46,670 nt of DNA from Cyclobacterium sp. (GTDB lineage: Bacteria; Bacteroidota; Bacteroidia; Cytophagales; Cyclobacteriaceae), in the NCBI RefSeq assembly GCF_014762705.1, contig NZ_JABURL010000079.1, positions 1-46,670 on the forward strand, given 5' to 3'. The position numbers were made by a program, and so were the translations under genes. A model generated the notes under the pieces. That model was not told the DNA's origin. It saw only the letters and a program-made list of their open reading frames with translations, and did not search any database. This document shows, in pieces, positions 34,176-43,539 of this stretch; position 1 is the stretch's first letter; the number at the start of each line of letters is the position of its first letter.

Positions 34176-37100
34176 ATGAAAACAACTGTATTCAGGCGAT
34201 TTGATAACTTGTTAAAAACGCTGTCTTTGGTGTTGCTACTCCAATTATTTTTTATTGGATGCTTAAGTGCCCATGTGGCAATTCCTTCGGGAATAGCTGT
34301 GAATCTGGACATTGCAGTTTCAGGCACTGTCACCGACACCAATGAGGTTCCCTTGCCGGGGGTTACCGTTACGGTTCCGGGCACCAATAGAGGAACTGTC
34401 ACCAATCTGGATGGTAAATATTCCCTAACCGTCCCGGATAACGCCGAGCTGGTGTTTTCCTTTATTGGTTTTACTTCCCAGACCATACAGGTAGGCAACC
34501 AAAGTACCATCAATGTAGTATTGGAAGAAGACATGGCTTCCCTGGACGAAGTGGTCGTGGTAGGCTACGGTACCCAGAAAAAGGCCAATATGACGGGTTC
34601 TGTGGCTACGGTTGGTGCGGATGAAATCATCAAACGACCATTGACCAATGTGGCAGGACTACTGCAGGGTAAAGTAGCCGGTCTGCAGGTTTCTTCCCAT
34701 TCCGGAAAACCCGGAAGTGAAAATAATTCATTACGGATCAGGGGTTTAGGTACTTTTAGCTCTGCTGGAAGTGAACCACTTGTTCTCATCAATGGTATTG
34801 CCGGTGACATGACCAATTTGGATCCCAATGATGTGGAATCGGTCTCTGTTTTGAAAGATGCAGCATCAAGTGCTATCTACGGTGCCAGGGCTGCCAATGG
34901 AGTTATCCTGATTACTACCAAGAGGGGTAGTGAAGGAGCGCTTACCATTGATATACACAGCAATGTGCAGGTGCATCAGCCTACCCGCTTACCCAGGTTA
35001 CTAAGCAATTCTGCCGATTACATGATGTACTGGAATCAGGGAAGGCAAAGGGCCGGAGGCCAGGTACCCTATTTCAGCCAGGAGGAGATCGATGCGTTCA
35101 GAAATAACCCAAATGATCCCATTAATTATCCCAATTTTGATTGGATAGATCATTCTTTCAATACCGCGGTGGCAAACATGCAATCGATACGGGTAAGTGG
35201 TGGCACGGAAAAAACAAGCATTGGGTTATCATTAGGTTATTTTGATCAACCTGGTCTGACCAGTCTGTATGAATTTAAAAAATACAATGCAAGGTTAACA
35301 GTTGATTCAAAAATTAATGATTGGATAACGGTAGGTGGTGATATTCAACTGGTTAATAAAGACATACAAAGAAGTAATTGGGACAATGGAAACATTGATT
35401 ACCAGATTCTGGCCATTTACGGAGCAGGTCCCAATTATACTCCTACCATGACCCTGCCCGACGGATCTACTGGTTACGTGGCAAGGTACAGTTCAAATAT
35501 AGGCGAATGGACTGTTAGGAACCCGGATGCGCAGGATGCCAGTGGCATTCAAACGGATATTAATTACAATGTATTGCCTCAGTTTTATGTGGAGATCAAA
35601 CCAACGGAACACCTCACCTGGTATACCAAAGGAGCCGTGTCTTATGACAACCGGGCACTGAAAAACCATGAAACCCCGGTGGACAATTATTTTTTCAAGG
35701 ATGGCTCCTATGCCCACAATAATTCTACCTGGCAATTGGGCGTCAGGGAAACCTGGAATACCGGTTTATGGACCACCTTTTATTCCACTTTGAATTACCG
35801 AAGGCTTTTCAATGAAACCCACAATGTCAATATTTTGGCCGGCTACAATCAGGAATACAGTTCCAACCGGCAGCTAAGGGGTTCCAGGGTACATTTCCCT
35901 ACCAATACCTTGATGGAATTGGATGCGGGAGCACCGCTGGACCAAAGCACCGGGGGATATTTGCAGGAATGGGCCATCATGTCCTTGTTTGGACGCGCCA
36001 TGTACGATTATAAGGAAAAATACCTGGTAGAGGCCAATATCCGTTACGATGGAACCTCCAGGATTTCTCCGGATAACCGTTGGGGAGTATTTCCTTCTGT
36101 CTCTGCGGGATGGAGGGTCTCTCAAGAACAATTTTTGCAACTAAATTCCTGGATAGATGAGTTTAAAATCAGGGGATCCTGGGGGCAATTGGGCAACCAG
36201 AATGTTGGCTTATATCCTTTTCAGGAAGTTTTGACCACCACTTCTTATCCATTTAATACGGCTCATCCCGGGGCACTTGTAAACCGCCTGGTAGATCCCA
36301 ATTTGAGATGGGAAACTACCACTATGGCTGACGTTGGGTTCGATCTTTCCTTAAAAGAGGGCTTGATCAATGTTACCTTCGATTGGTTTGATAAGGTGAC
36401 GGATGATATCCTGTACAATGTGCCTATTCCGGCCAGTGTGGGACTTTCCCCGCCCACTGTGAATTATGGCAAGATGAGAAACACCGGCATCGAGCTGGAA
36501 TTGGGATCCATGAAACGATTTGGGGAATTTGCCTATAATGTCAGCGTCAATTTCTCCACCTTCAGAAATGAAGTATTGCGTATCCTTTCCCCGGTTTATG
36601 GCAATTTCACCATTCAGGAGGGGCTTCCTTTTAATTCTCATTTTATGGTTGAATGGGACGGTATTTTCCAAAATGAGGAAGAAATCGCGAATAGTCCCCA
36701 GCACCAATTTAACCCCAAACCCGGCGACTTGAAATTTGTGGATCAAAATGGAGACAATATGATCAATGCTGATGACAGGGTAGTAATGGATGGGGCCTAT
36801 CCCCGGTTTCACTATGGAAGCACAATCAACCTCTCCTGGAGGAATTTTGATTTAAATGCCTTTTTTCAAGGTCTGGAAGGCTACAAGCAGAGCACCCAGG
36901 GTTTGTCATGGGGCCTGGTGCCATACATACAAGGCTCGCCTCCTCCTTTGGATTTTATCGAAAACATGTGGACCGGAGAGGGATCTACCAATGAACACCC
37001 TGCCATGTATATTTCTGGCTATGCTCCTGTGACAGGTACCCGAAACTCCTATTGGTTACTGGATGCATCTTATCTGAGGTTGAAAAACCTGGCGATAGGA

Positions 37101-37286
37101 TACAATTTGCCTGATCGTTTAAATGAAAAATTAGGGCTTAGGTTTTCCAGGGTTTACATGTCCGGTGACAATTTATTCACCATCACGGACTGGCCGGGAT
37201 CAGATCCCGAAAGAGCCAATACCAACTGGTTTCAGGCTTATCCACAGATCACCAGTTATACTTTGGGCCTGAAAGTTTCTCTTTAA
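34176..37286 (+). CDS. susC: SusC/RagA-family TonB-linked outer-membrane transporter
   Basis: 1036 residues. A signal peptide is followed by a carboxypeptidase-regulatory-like (CarboxypepD_reg) domain (SGTVTDTNEVPLPGVTVTVPG). The TonB-dependent receptor plug begins DEVVVVGYGTQKKANMTGSVATV, with the ALQG/LLQGKVAG and NGVILITTKRG blocks typical of SusC. A large beta-barrel follows, ending in YTLGLKVSL. It binds and imports glycans or peptides with the SusD lipoprotein, powered by TonB. susD follows after 19 bases, so they form one operon. No hybrid two-component system or sigma/anti-sigma pair is present in the window. Confidence 0.96.
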   Translation: MKTTVFRRFDNLLKTLSLVLLLQLFFIGCLSAHVAIPSGIAVNLDIAVSGTVTDTNEVPLPGVTVTVPGTNRGTVTNLDGKYSLTVPDNAELVFSFIGFTSQTIQVGNQSTINVVLEEDMASLDEVVVVGYGTQKKANMTGSVATVGADEIIKRPLTNVAGLLQGKVAGLQVSSHSGKPGSENNSLRIRGLGTFSSAGSEPLVLINGIAGDMTNLDPNDVESVSVLKDAASSAIYGARAANGVILITTKRGSEGALTIDIHSNVQVHQPTRLPRLLSNSADYMMYWNQGRQRAGGQVPYFSQEEIDAFRNNPNDPINYPNFDWIDHSFNTAVANMQSIRVSGGTEKTSIGLSLGYFDQPGLTSLYEFKKYNARLTVDSKINDWITVGGDIQLVNKDIQRSNWDNGNIDYQILAIYGAGPNYTPTMTLPDGSTGYVARYSSNIGEWTVRNPDAQDASGIQTDINYNVLPQFYVEIKPTEHLTWYTKGAVSYDNRALKNHETPVDNYFFKDGSYAHNNSTWQLGVRETWNTGLWTTFYSTLNYRRLFNETHNVNILAGYNQEYSSNRQLRGSRVHFPTNTLMELDAGAPLDQSTGGYLQEWAIMSLFGRAMYDYKEKYLVEANIRYDGTSRISPDNRWGVFPSVSAGWRVSQEQFLQLNSWIDEFKIRGSWGQLGNQNVGLYPFQEVLTTTSYPFNTAHPGALVNRLVDPNLRWETTTMADVGFDLSLKEGLINVTFDWFDKVTDDILYNVPIPASVGLSPPTVNYGKMRNTGIELELGSMKRFGEFAYNVSVNFSTFRNEVLRILSPVYGNFTIQEGLPFNSHFMVEWDGIFQNEEEIANSPQHQFNPKPGDLKFVDQNGDNMINADDRVVMDGAYPRFHYGSTINLSWRNFDLNAFFQGLEGYKQSTQGLSWGLVPYIQGSPPPLDFIENMWTGEGSTNEHPAMYISGYAPVTGTRNSYWLLDASYLRLKNLAIGYNLPDRLNEKLGLRFSRVYMSGDNLFTITDWPGSDPERANTNWFQAYPQITSYTLGLKVSL

Positions 37287-37305
37287 TCATTAAACAGTTA
37301 CCAAG

Positions 37306-38838
37306 ATGAAATATTTAAAAGTATCATATATTCACCATATGCTAATAGGGTTGCTGGTCTTGTTGGCAGTATCCTGTACGGATTTTCTGGAAAGAAACCC
37401 TACAACCCAAATTTCAGGCCCTACCTTCTGGACCTCACAGAAGGATGCTGATCTGGCTCTGGCGGGAGTATATTCCCGGTTAAATACCAATACCTTTAAC
37501 CATGAAGGGGTCTATTCCCTGGCCATCATGGCAGGTGATGCGAATGAAGGAGGGCAGAGCCTGGGTGCAGCCTCTACCGGAACCTTCGCTATGGGTATAA
37601 TGGAAGCGGTTTCAGGAGGGCTTCTCGCCAATGTTTACAACCATTGTTATCAGGGGATAGCTACCTGTAATTATTTCCTGGAGAACATTGACAGGGTGGA
37701 TATGCCTGCTGAAAGAATTACACGGTATAAAGGGGAAGTTCTCTTTTTACGTGCTTTCTTCTATTTTACCCTGGCCGATTTTTACGGAGGAGTGCCGCTT
37801 TATACTTCCACGGTATCTGCTGAAGAAGCAAAGGTGGCCCAAAGCTCCAGGGATCAGGTGATCGATCAGGTGTTGGCCGATTTAGATGTGGCCATCTCCA
37901 GCCTTCCCAATACTGATTACAGTTCCAGCGGGCATGCTGTAAGAGGCTCTGCCATGGCCCTGAAGAGCCGGGTACACCTGTTTGAATCCGATTGGGCTGC
38001 TGCTGCACAAGCGGCCTCCCAGGTGATGTCAGACGGTCAGTTTGGCCTTTATACAGAAGATTGGCAAAATATGTTTTTAACTGAAGGGCAGAGTAATAAT
38101 CCGGAAATCATGTTTTCTACCAGGTATTTGAATCCTGATAATTTCAGTAATCAGGACATCCGTATTCTCTGGCATGGCATATGGAACCCAAGGGCTGAAT
38201 TAAGAGATGCATTTGAATGTACCGATGGTTTGCCCATCTCCGAATCCCCATTGTATGACCCTGATAACTGGAAACAAAACAGGGATCCGCGTTTGGGTAA
38301 GACGATGCGGGATTTCAATGATCCTGCTGTCAAAGAGTCAGGTGAAGTGGTGGAATTTGCCTACAATGGGGTTTCTATGACCGGGTTAATGCCAGCCAAA
38401 GGAGGAAATGTGGAAACACTGCCGATTGATTACTCCACAAAAAGTGAACAGGATTGGGTTTTGATCCGCTATGCAGAGGTCCTATTGAATTTTGCCGAAG
38501 CCACCAATGAATTGAATGGGCCTACTCAGGCAGTTTATGATGCGGTGAATGCCATCAGAACCCGTCCGGGGGTGGAAATGCCATCTCTTCCTGAAGGCTT
38601 GTCCCAGGATGAAATGCGGGAGCGGATCCGAAACGAAAGAAGGGTGGAATTCGCCTTTGAGGGCATGCGGTACAGGGATATCAAAAGGTGGAGGTATGCC
38701 GAGGAGTACATTCCCACCCTGGTGGAACCTGGGTCTGGTATACAGCGGCAATTTGATCCATCCAAACATTATTTGTTTCCCTTTCCACAATCTGAAATCG
38801 ATATCAACCCTAATCTGGTACAGAATCCGGGATATTGA
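37306..38838 (+). CDS. susD: SusD/RagB-family surface lipoprotein
   Basis: 510 residues with a lipoprotein signal ending LLAVSC (Cys near residue 25). The SusD N-terminal helical region starts DFLERNPTTQISGPTFWTSQ; the C-terminal part has RNERRVEFAFEGMRYRDIKR and KHYLFPFPQSEIDINPNL, both standard for RagB/SusD. It is the surface glycan-binding lid of the SusC transporter. A hairpin terminator follows at 38859-38889. Confidence 0.96.
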   Translation: MKYLKVSYIHHMLIGLLVLLAVSCTDFLERNPTTQISGPTFWTSQKDADLALAGVYSRLNTNTFNHEGVYSLAIMAGDANEGGQSLGAASTGTFAMGIMEAVSGGLLANVYNHCYQGIATCNYFLENIDRVDMPAERITRYKGEVLFLRAFFYFTLADFYGGVPLYTSTVSAEEAKVAQSSRDQVIDQVLADLDVAISSLPNTDYSSSGHAVRGSAMALKSRVHLFESDWAAAAQAASQVMSDGQFGLYTEDWQNMFLTEGQSNNPEIMFSTRYLNPDNFSNQDIRILWHGIWNPRAELRDAFECTDGLPISESPLYDPDNWKQNRDPRLGKTMRDFNDPAVKESGEVVEFAYNGVSMTGLMPAKGGNVETLPIDYSTKSEQDWVLIRYAEVLLNFAEATNELNGPTQAVYDAVNAIRTRPGVEMPSLPEGLSQDEMRERIRNERRVEFAFEGMRYRDIKRWRYAEEYIPTLVEPGSGIQRQFDPSKHYLFPFPQSEIDINPNLVQNPGY

Positions 38839-38858
38839 TTGAGATTGGAAAAAAATAT

Positions 38859-38889
38859 AGCATGAAGGCCTCAGGTCTTCATGCTTTTT
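38859..38889 (+). terminator. terminator after the SusCD operon
   Basis: The stem AGCATGAAG / CTTCATGCT (loop of 9 bases) is followed by TTTTG. Confidence 0.75.
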
Positions 38890-38924
38890 GCTTTAATTTG
38901 ATATAATTGTGAATCTTAAAATAT

Positions 38925-39347
38925 ATGCAGGCCATGCAACCTTTTCATCTTGCTTTTCCGATCAGGGACATTGAAGAAACCAGGGCGTTCTACCAGGATT
39001 TGCTGGGTTGTGAAATAGGCAGAAGCACCGAAAAATGGATAGATTTTAACTTTTTCGGACACCAGCTATCCGCCCATGTCAAACCGAAAGAATTGGCTCT
39101 GGCAGAAGCCAACCAGGTGGATGGACAAAATGTGCCTGTGCGGCATTTTGGCGTGGTTTTGAAATGGGAAGACTGGCATGATCTGGCAGAAAGGTTAAAA
39201 AAGCATCAAGTCAAATTTATTATTGAACCCTATATCCGATTCAAAGGGGAAACAGGGGAGCAGGCCACCCTTTTTTTTCTGGATCCCAGTGGCAATGCCC
39301 TTGAATTTAAAGCTTTTCAGGACCCTAAGCAGATTTTTGCCAAATGA
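38925..39347 (+). CDS. VOC-superfamily (glyoxalase/dioxygenase-like) protein
   Basis: 140 residues. HLAFPIRDIEETRAFYQDLLGC at the N-terminus and FLDPSGNALEFKAFQDP at the C-terminus form the paired beta-alpha-beta-beta-beta modules of the vicinal oxygen chelate fold; FFGHQLSAHV lies in the middle. Probable metal-dependent enzyme; substrate unknown. An ATG three codons downstream may be the true start. Confidence 0.85.
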   Translation: MQAMQPFHLAFPIRDIEETRAFYQDLLGCEIGRSTEKWIDFNFFGHQLSAHVKPKELALAEANQVDGQNVPVRHFGVVLKWEDWHDLAERLKKHQVKFIIEPYIRFKGETGEQATLFFLDPSGNALEFKAFQDPKQIFAK

Positions 39348-39416
39348 AAAGGCTTTAGTTAAATAAAAATTCATTATTTTGCCATTGCTAATTTATTCTT
39401 CATTAAATTGTTCAAT

Positions 39417-39581
39417 ATGTTTTTCCCCATAATTGCTTACGGAATATTTTATCTGGCTGTAATTGCCACCGCGATTTACTTTATTTTTACCTGGGTCAAC
39501 AGGTACTTTACCCTTAAAAGAGAACAAAACGATTTGTTAAGACAAATTATTCAGAAGATGGACAAGGGTATGATTCCATGA
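39417..39581 (+). CDS. small single-TM protein with charged tail
   Basis: 54 residues: a membrane helix (AVIATAIYFIFTWV) is followed by a charged, helical tail (LKREQNDLLRQIIQKMDKGM) that could form a coiled coil. Family not recognised. Its stop overlaps the next small ORF by 4 bases (ATGA). Confidence 0.65.
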   Translation: MFFPIIAYGIFYLAVIATAIYFIFTWVNRYFTLKREQNDLLRQIIQKMDKGMIP

Positions 39582-39649
39582 TCAAAATCAACAAAGTCCA
39601 ACATATTGCTGACCCCGATGCCTTGCCGATTGAATTTCACGAAGCATGA
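39578..39649 (+). CDS. 23-residue small ORF linking two genes
   Basis: Encodes MIKINKVQHIADPDALPIEF then HEA. Both ends overlap a neighbour by an ATGA tetranucleotide: its ATG overlaps the stop of the 54-residue gene (39578-39581) and its TGA overlaps the start of the NPP gene (39646-39649). It may be a coupling peptide, or chance. No family is recognised. Confidence 0.4.
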   Translation: MIKINKVQHIADPDALPIEFHEA

Positions 39650-40899
39650 AACCATTATTTTCCGGCTGCTGTATTTGCCTATTGCTGCTATTTTCTACTA
39701 ATTGGCTTTTTGCTCAGGAAAAGGAACCCTATCTGATATTAATTTCCCTTGACGGCTACCGGTACGATTACACTGATAGGTTTAAACCGAGAAACCTGAC
39801 CCAATTCATCGTCGAGGGGACTGCCGCCGATGCCATGATTCCTTCCTTTCCCACCAAGACTTTTCCCAACCATTACACCATTGCTACTGGCATGCTTCCG
39901 GAAAACCACGGTTTGGTGGACAATTCTTTCTATGAACCCGAAAAAGACCAGGTTTACAGCATGGGCAACAGAAGCATTGTAGAGGATGGATATTGGTATG
40001 GGGGTGCGCCTATCTGGATGCTGGCAGAACAAAATGGGATAAAAGCAGCCAGCTATTTCTTTGTGGGCTCCGAAGCTCCCGTAAAGGGAATCAGGCCCAG
40101 TTATTATTATACATTTGATGCAAGTGTTCCTAATCTTACCCGGATTTCCAAGGTTTTCGAGTGGCTACAGTTGCCGGATGCGGAACGGCCCAGACTGATT
40201 ACCCTGTATTTTTCTGACATGGATGAAGTTGGCCACCGGTATGGCCCCGATAATGATGAAAAATTACAAGAAAGGCTGGGTCGGCTGGACCATGAATTGG
40301 GAGCCTTGTTTGAGGGGTTAAAAAGTTTTGATTTGGACATTAATATAGTCATTGTTTCAGACCATGGAATGACCAGTGTCCCGAAGGAAAACTTATTGAA
40401 CCTGGACCATATTACAGAAGGTATCAATGCGAGGTTGGTAAATAACGGTGCGCTGGCACACGTATATCTGGAAAACACTGAGGAAATCGAAGAAGTGTAC
40501 CATCAAATTAATGCCCTAGAGGGACCTTTTAAGGCCGTAAAGGTACAGGACCTGGAGTACTATAAAGATCCTGAAAAATTCAAAAACCGAAAAGGCGATC
40601 TCCTGATCATGCCCGAGCTGGGCTATTACCTGGCGACTACCAAGGGCATGGTGACTTACCAAAACCGTTCTGCCATGTTTGGGACGGACGTTTTTGGAGA
40701 ACATGGCTACAGCCCGGAATTTCGGGATCTTAATGGAATTTTTTATGCCCATGGCCCGGCGATAAAGAAAGGCTTTACCATTCCTCCTTTTCAGAACATT
40801 CATGTTTATCCCTTACTTTGTTCGATTTTGGGTTTGACCGCACCGGAGGATATTGATGGAAATTTTGAGGTGTTGGAGCCTGTTTTGAAAGAGAAATAG
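39646..40899 (+). CDS. ectonucleotide pyrophosphatase/phosphodiesterase (NPP-type)
   Basis: 417 residues with a signal peptide (PLFSGCCICLLLLFSTNWLFA). Catalytic-core motifs of the alkaline-phosphatase-superfamily NPP group: ISLDGYRYDY (metal Asp36), FPTKTFPNHYTI with the nucleophile Thr72, DMDEVGHRYGP and VSDHGMTSV (metal ligands), and GEHGYSPE at the end. It hydrolyses nucleotide or other phosphodiester/pyrophosphate bonds in the periplasm. Its ATG is coupled to a preceding small ORF. It lies directly upstream of the heparinase-like gene. Confidence 0.93.
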   Translation: MKPLFSGCCICLLLLFSTNWLFAQEKEPYLILISLDGYRYDYTDRFKPRNLTQFIVEGTAADAMIPSFPTKTFPNHYTIATGMLPENHGLVDNSFYEPEKDQVYSMGNRSIVEDGYWYGGAPIWMLAEQNGIKAASYFFVGSEAPVKGIRPSYYYTFDASVPNLTRISKVFEWLQLPDAERPRLITLYFSDMDEVGHRYGPDNDEKLQERLGRLDHELGALFEGLKSFDLDINIVIVSDHGMTSVPKENLLNLDHITEGINARLVNNGALAHVYLENTEEIEEVYHQINALEGPFKAVKVQDLEYYKDPEKFKNRKGDLLIMPELGYYLATTKGMVTYQNRSAMFGTDVFGEHGYSPEFRDLNGIFYAHGPAIKKGFTIPPFQNIHVYPLLCSILGLTAPEDIDGNFEVLEPVLKEK

Positions 40900-40955
40900 G
40901 AATGATTCCTCCTTTAAATGGCTGATTTTCCCGACTTGCTTTTTCGGTGTCCTTT

Positions 40956-40975
40956 TCAAGAAGGGAACTTCTTGA
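40956..40975. other. perfect 8-bp hairpin with GGAA loop after the NPP gene
   Basis: TCAAGAAG / CTTCTTGA with a GGAA tetraloop (a GNRA loop in RNA). It has no T-run, so it is not a classical terminator. It may instead protect an mRNA 3' end or act as a weak terminator. Confidence 0.5.
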
Positions 40976-41108
40976 CCATATCTTATCGGTACGGAAAGTA
41001 ATCAAATCAGGTTGAAGGTGTATTTCAATTTTCCCGAAAGTTATTCCTATTGTAATTCTTTCTTATATTGGATTTACAAATATAATCACAACTAAGAAAT
41101 ACAAGAAA

Positions 41109-43082
41109 GTGAAAAATTGTTCTGTAATCCTTCTTATAGTATTGTTCTCGGTATTTTTGTCTCTTGAAGCCATTGCCCAGGCACAACGGAACCTGCTGAC
41201 AAGCGAGTACAGCCGTAAATTTGTTTCGGCTTCTACTGACCGGGGACAAGCCTGGGCCGGTTATCCAGCATATTCCGACCGCAAGGCATGGGACCGTTTA
41301 CCTGATGATTTGAGAGTAAGGACCATTCAGGAAGGAGAAAAGTTTCTGGGATTTGACTGGCCACTGGTAAAGGCAACCATGTACCTGGAATTTACAAGGT
41401 CTGGCGATCGGACGAAGGATGCCGAAGTCAATAATGCACGTAGAAAGGCCCTTCAATCCCTTGTTCTTGCAGAACTCATGGAGGGTAAGGGCAGGTTTTT
41501 GGATGATATTATAAATGGTGTGTTTGCTTTTTGTGAACAAACCTATTGGGGTGCTTCAGCCCATTTTTACCTGTATGGCTTTGATGGGACAATTGCGAAA
41601 CCAACAACAGTTTTGCCTGATATTGATGACCCCATTATTGATTTGGTAGTAGGGGATGTGGCTTCGGATCTTGCCTGGACCTTCCATTTTTTTAAAGAAG
41701 CATTTGACGAAGTCAGTCCTGTCATTTCCAAGCGGCTAAAAAGTGAAATAACCAAAAAAGTTTTGGAACCTTTTTATGAGCGTTACGACTTTTGGTGGAT
41801 CACAGGCTGGGGGGAAGGAAGGGTGAACAATTGGACCCCTTGGGTCAATTACAACATTTTAACCTGTATTTTACTGGTAGAGGAGGATCCCATCAAGCAG
41901 AATGACGGCATTTACAAAACCATGGAGTCGGTGGATTTATTTATCAATTCCTATCCTGATGATGGTTCTTGTAGCGAGGGACCGGGATATTGGGCGCATG
42001 CAGGAGGGAAAATGTTTGATTATCTGGATTTATTGCATAAGAATACCGATGGTGCCATTGATTTATTTGATCGTGAGCTGATTAAGAATATGGGAAGGTA
42101 CATTTACAGGGCTTACATCAGCAATGGAGAACATTATATCAATTTTGCGGATTCCCCTTTTAGGATCAGGCACAATCCAGGAAGAATTTACCGGTATGGA
42201 CAGCGCATAAACGATGAAACCATGGTTGGGTTCGGAGTTTTTTTAATGGATCAGTCTGAATTTAAAATTTCTGCTATTAGCGGAAAATTGGGAGAAGCTC
42301 TTGAAAACCTGTTTAATGTGGAAGGTTGGCAATCTTTACAGGGAAAAGAACCACTGATTGCGGAATATTATTTTATTGACCTGGATGCGGTCATTGCCCG
42401 TGACGAAGAGGGAACCGACAAGGGCTTTTATTTTGCTGCAAAAGGAGGCAGTAACGGAGAACAGCACAATCACAATGATGTGGGCTCATTTATGCTATAT
42501 TATAATGGGAATCCTGTATTTATGGATGTTGGAGTAGGGACCTATACCAGGGAGACTTTTGGTCCTGAGCGGTATTCCATTTGGACCATGCAGTCCAATT
42601 ACCATAACCTTCCGGTTATCAACGGTTTGGGCCAAAGGCCGGGTGGGGGGTATAAAGCTTCCGATTCTTCCTACAATCCGTCAAAAGGTAAGGTGACGTA
42701 TTCGACAAACATAGCTGGGGCCTATCCTGATGATGCCAAGGTAAAATCATGGGAACGTACATATACTTTGGATCGAAAAAAAAGATTTCTGATCGAAGAC
42801 AGTTTTGAGCTGTTGGAGAACACCGGGGAGACAGCTTTTCATTTTATGACCGGATTACCCGGTAAAGTGGTCAGAGCGGGTCTGGTTGAACTGGTAGGAA
42901 ATGGTTTTACCATCCAAGTCCGCTATGACCAGGAAAATCTGTACGCCAAAATTGAGCCGATAAGGATTGCAGATAACCGGTTAAAACAAAATCATGGTGA
43001 TGAAATTTACAGGTTGGTTTTTAATTGGAAATCCAACAACAAGGCAGGTGATCATACTTTTGAAATTGGCCTTAAACCCTAA
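41109..43082 (+). CDS. secreted heparinase II/III-like polysaccharide lyase
   Basis: 657 residues from a GTG start at 41109, which gives a signal peptide (LLIVLFSVFLSLEAIAQ). The N-terminal alpha/alpha barrel has WWITGWGEGRVNNWTPWVN. The beta-sheet lyase domain begins with GEQHNHNDVGSFMLYYNG, whose HNHND is the conserved heparinase II/III catalytic region, followed by DVGVGTYTRE. The ATG alternatives are worse because they cut the signal. The family covers lyases acting on heparin-like, alginate or other uronate polysaccharides; the specific substrate is open. It closes the SusCD-NPP region. Confidence 0.88.
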   Translation: MKNCSVILLIVLFSVFLSLEAIAQAQRNLLTSEYSRKFVSASTDRGQAWAGYPAYSDRKAWDRLPDDLRVRTIQEGEKFLGFDWPLVKATMYLEFTRSGDRTKDAEVNNARRKALQSLVLAELMEGKGRFLDDIINGVFAFCEQTYWGASAHFYLYGFDGTIAKPTTVLPDIDDPIIDLVVGDVASDLAWTFHFFKEAFDEVSPVISKRLKSEITKKVLEPFYERYDFWWITGWGEGRVNNWTPWVNYNILTCILLVEEDPIKQNDGIYKTMESVDLFINSYPDDGSCSEGPGYWAHAGGKMFDYLDLLHKNTDGAIDLFDRELIKNMGRYIYRAYISNGEHYINFADSPFRIRHNPGRIYRYGQRINDETMVGFGVFLMDQSEFKISAISGKLGEALENLFNVEGWQSLQGKEPLIAEYYFIDLDAVIARDEEGTDKGFYFAAKGGSNGEQHNHNDVGSFMLYYNGNPVFMDVGVGTYTRETFGPERYSIWTMQSNYHNLPVINGLGQRPGGGYKASDSSYNPSKGKVTYSTNIAGAYPDDAKVKSWERTYTLDRKKRFLIEDSFELLENTGETAFHFMTGLPGKVVRAGLVELVGNGFTIQVRYDQENLYAKIEPIRIADNRLKQNHGDEIYRLVFNWKSNNKAGDHTFEIGLKP

Positions 43083-43199
43083 AATCATGCCAGTGGAATC
43101 TATCTGGAATTGGTGGAGGAGCTGGAGCAAAAATACCCTGAATGGACAGCCGGTGCCAGTGTATTGCTCTGGGAAGAAGTGGAAAGCCTCGGAAAATGA
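43083..43199 (+). pseudogene. possible coding tail after the lyase stop codon
   Basis: Directly after the TAA (43080-43082) the same frame continues for 38 codons with protein-like composition (GIYLELVEELEQKYPEW, then ASVLLWEEVESLGK) and then ends at TGA. It may be the leftover C-terminus of another gene or a former extension; I do not recognise the family. Confidence 0.35.
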
Positions 43200-43539
43200 G
43201 AAAAAATCATAGGAGTCAGCGGTGCCTAAGCCTCATTCTCCAAATAACCTGATTTTGCATTTTTATAATTTGTTTTTTTAACGGTCATAACTTGTCCCGC
43301 ACTGTAGGTCGGGATGGAATCTCACCACGATAATCATCTTTTTGTGTGACGATTTCTTCATGCTTGATTTCATGTAATTATTTTCATTCACGAGAAAAAC
43401 GGGGCAGATACTGCAATCCCTATTTCAAAATCCGGGTTGAACTATAAAACGATCATTTAGAATATCGAGATCAAGAAAAAACAACAAAAATTCTTGTATC
43501 GAAAGAAAAAATACTTATTTTTAATAAAAATTTGATTTG
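43200..43539. other. intergenic region, 340 bases, with the Xre/RES promoter
   Basis: TTG at 43494-43496 and TATTTTTA at 43516-43523 are 19 bases apart, near the Bacteroidota -33/-7 pattern, with about 16 bases to the ATG. The rest holds no supported gene. Confidence 0.45.
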
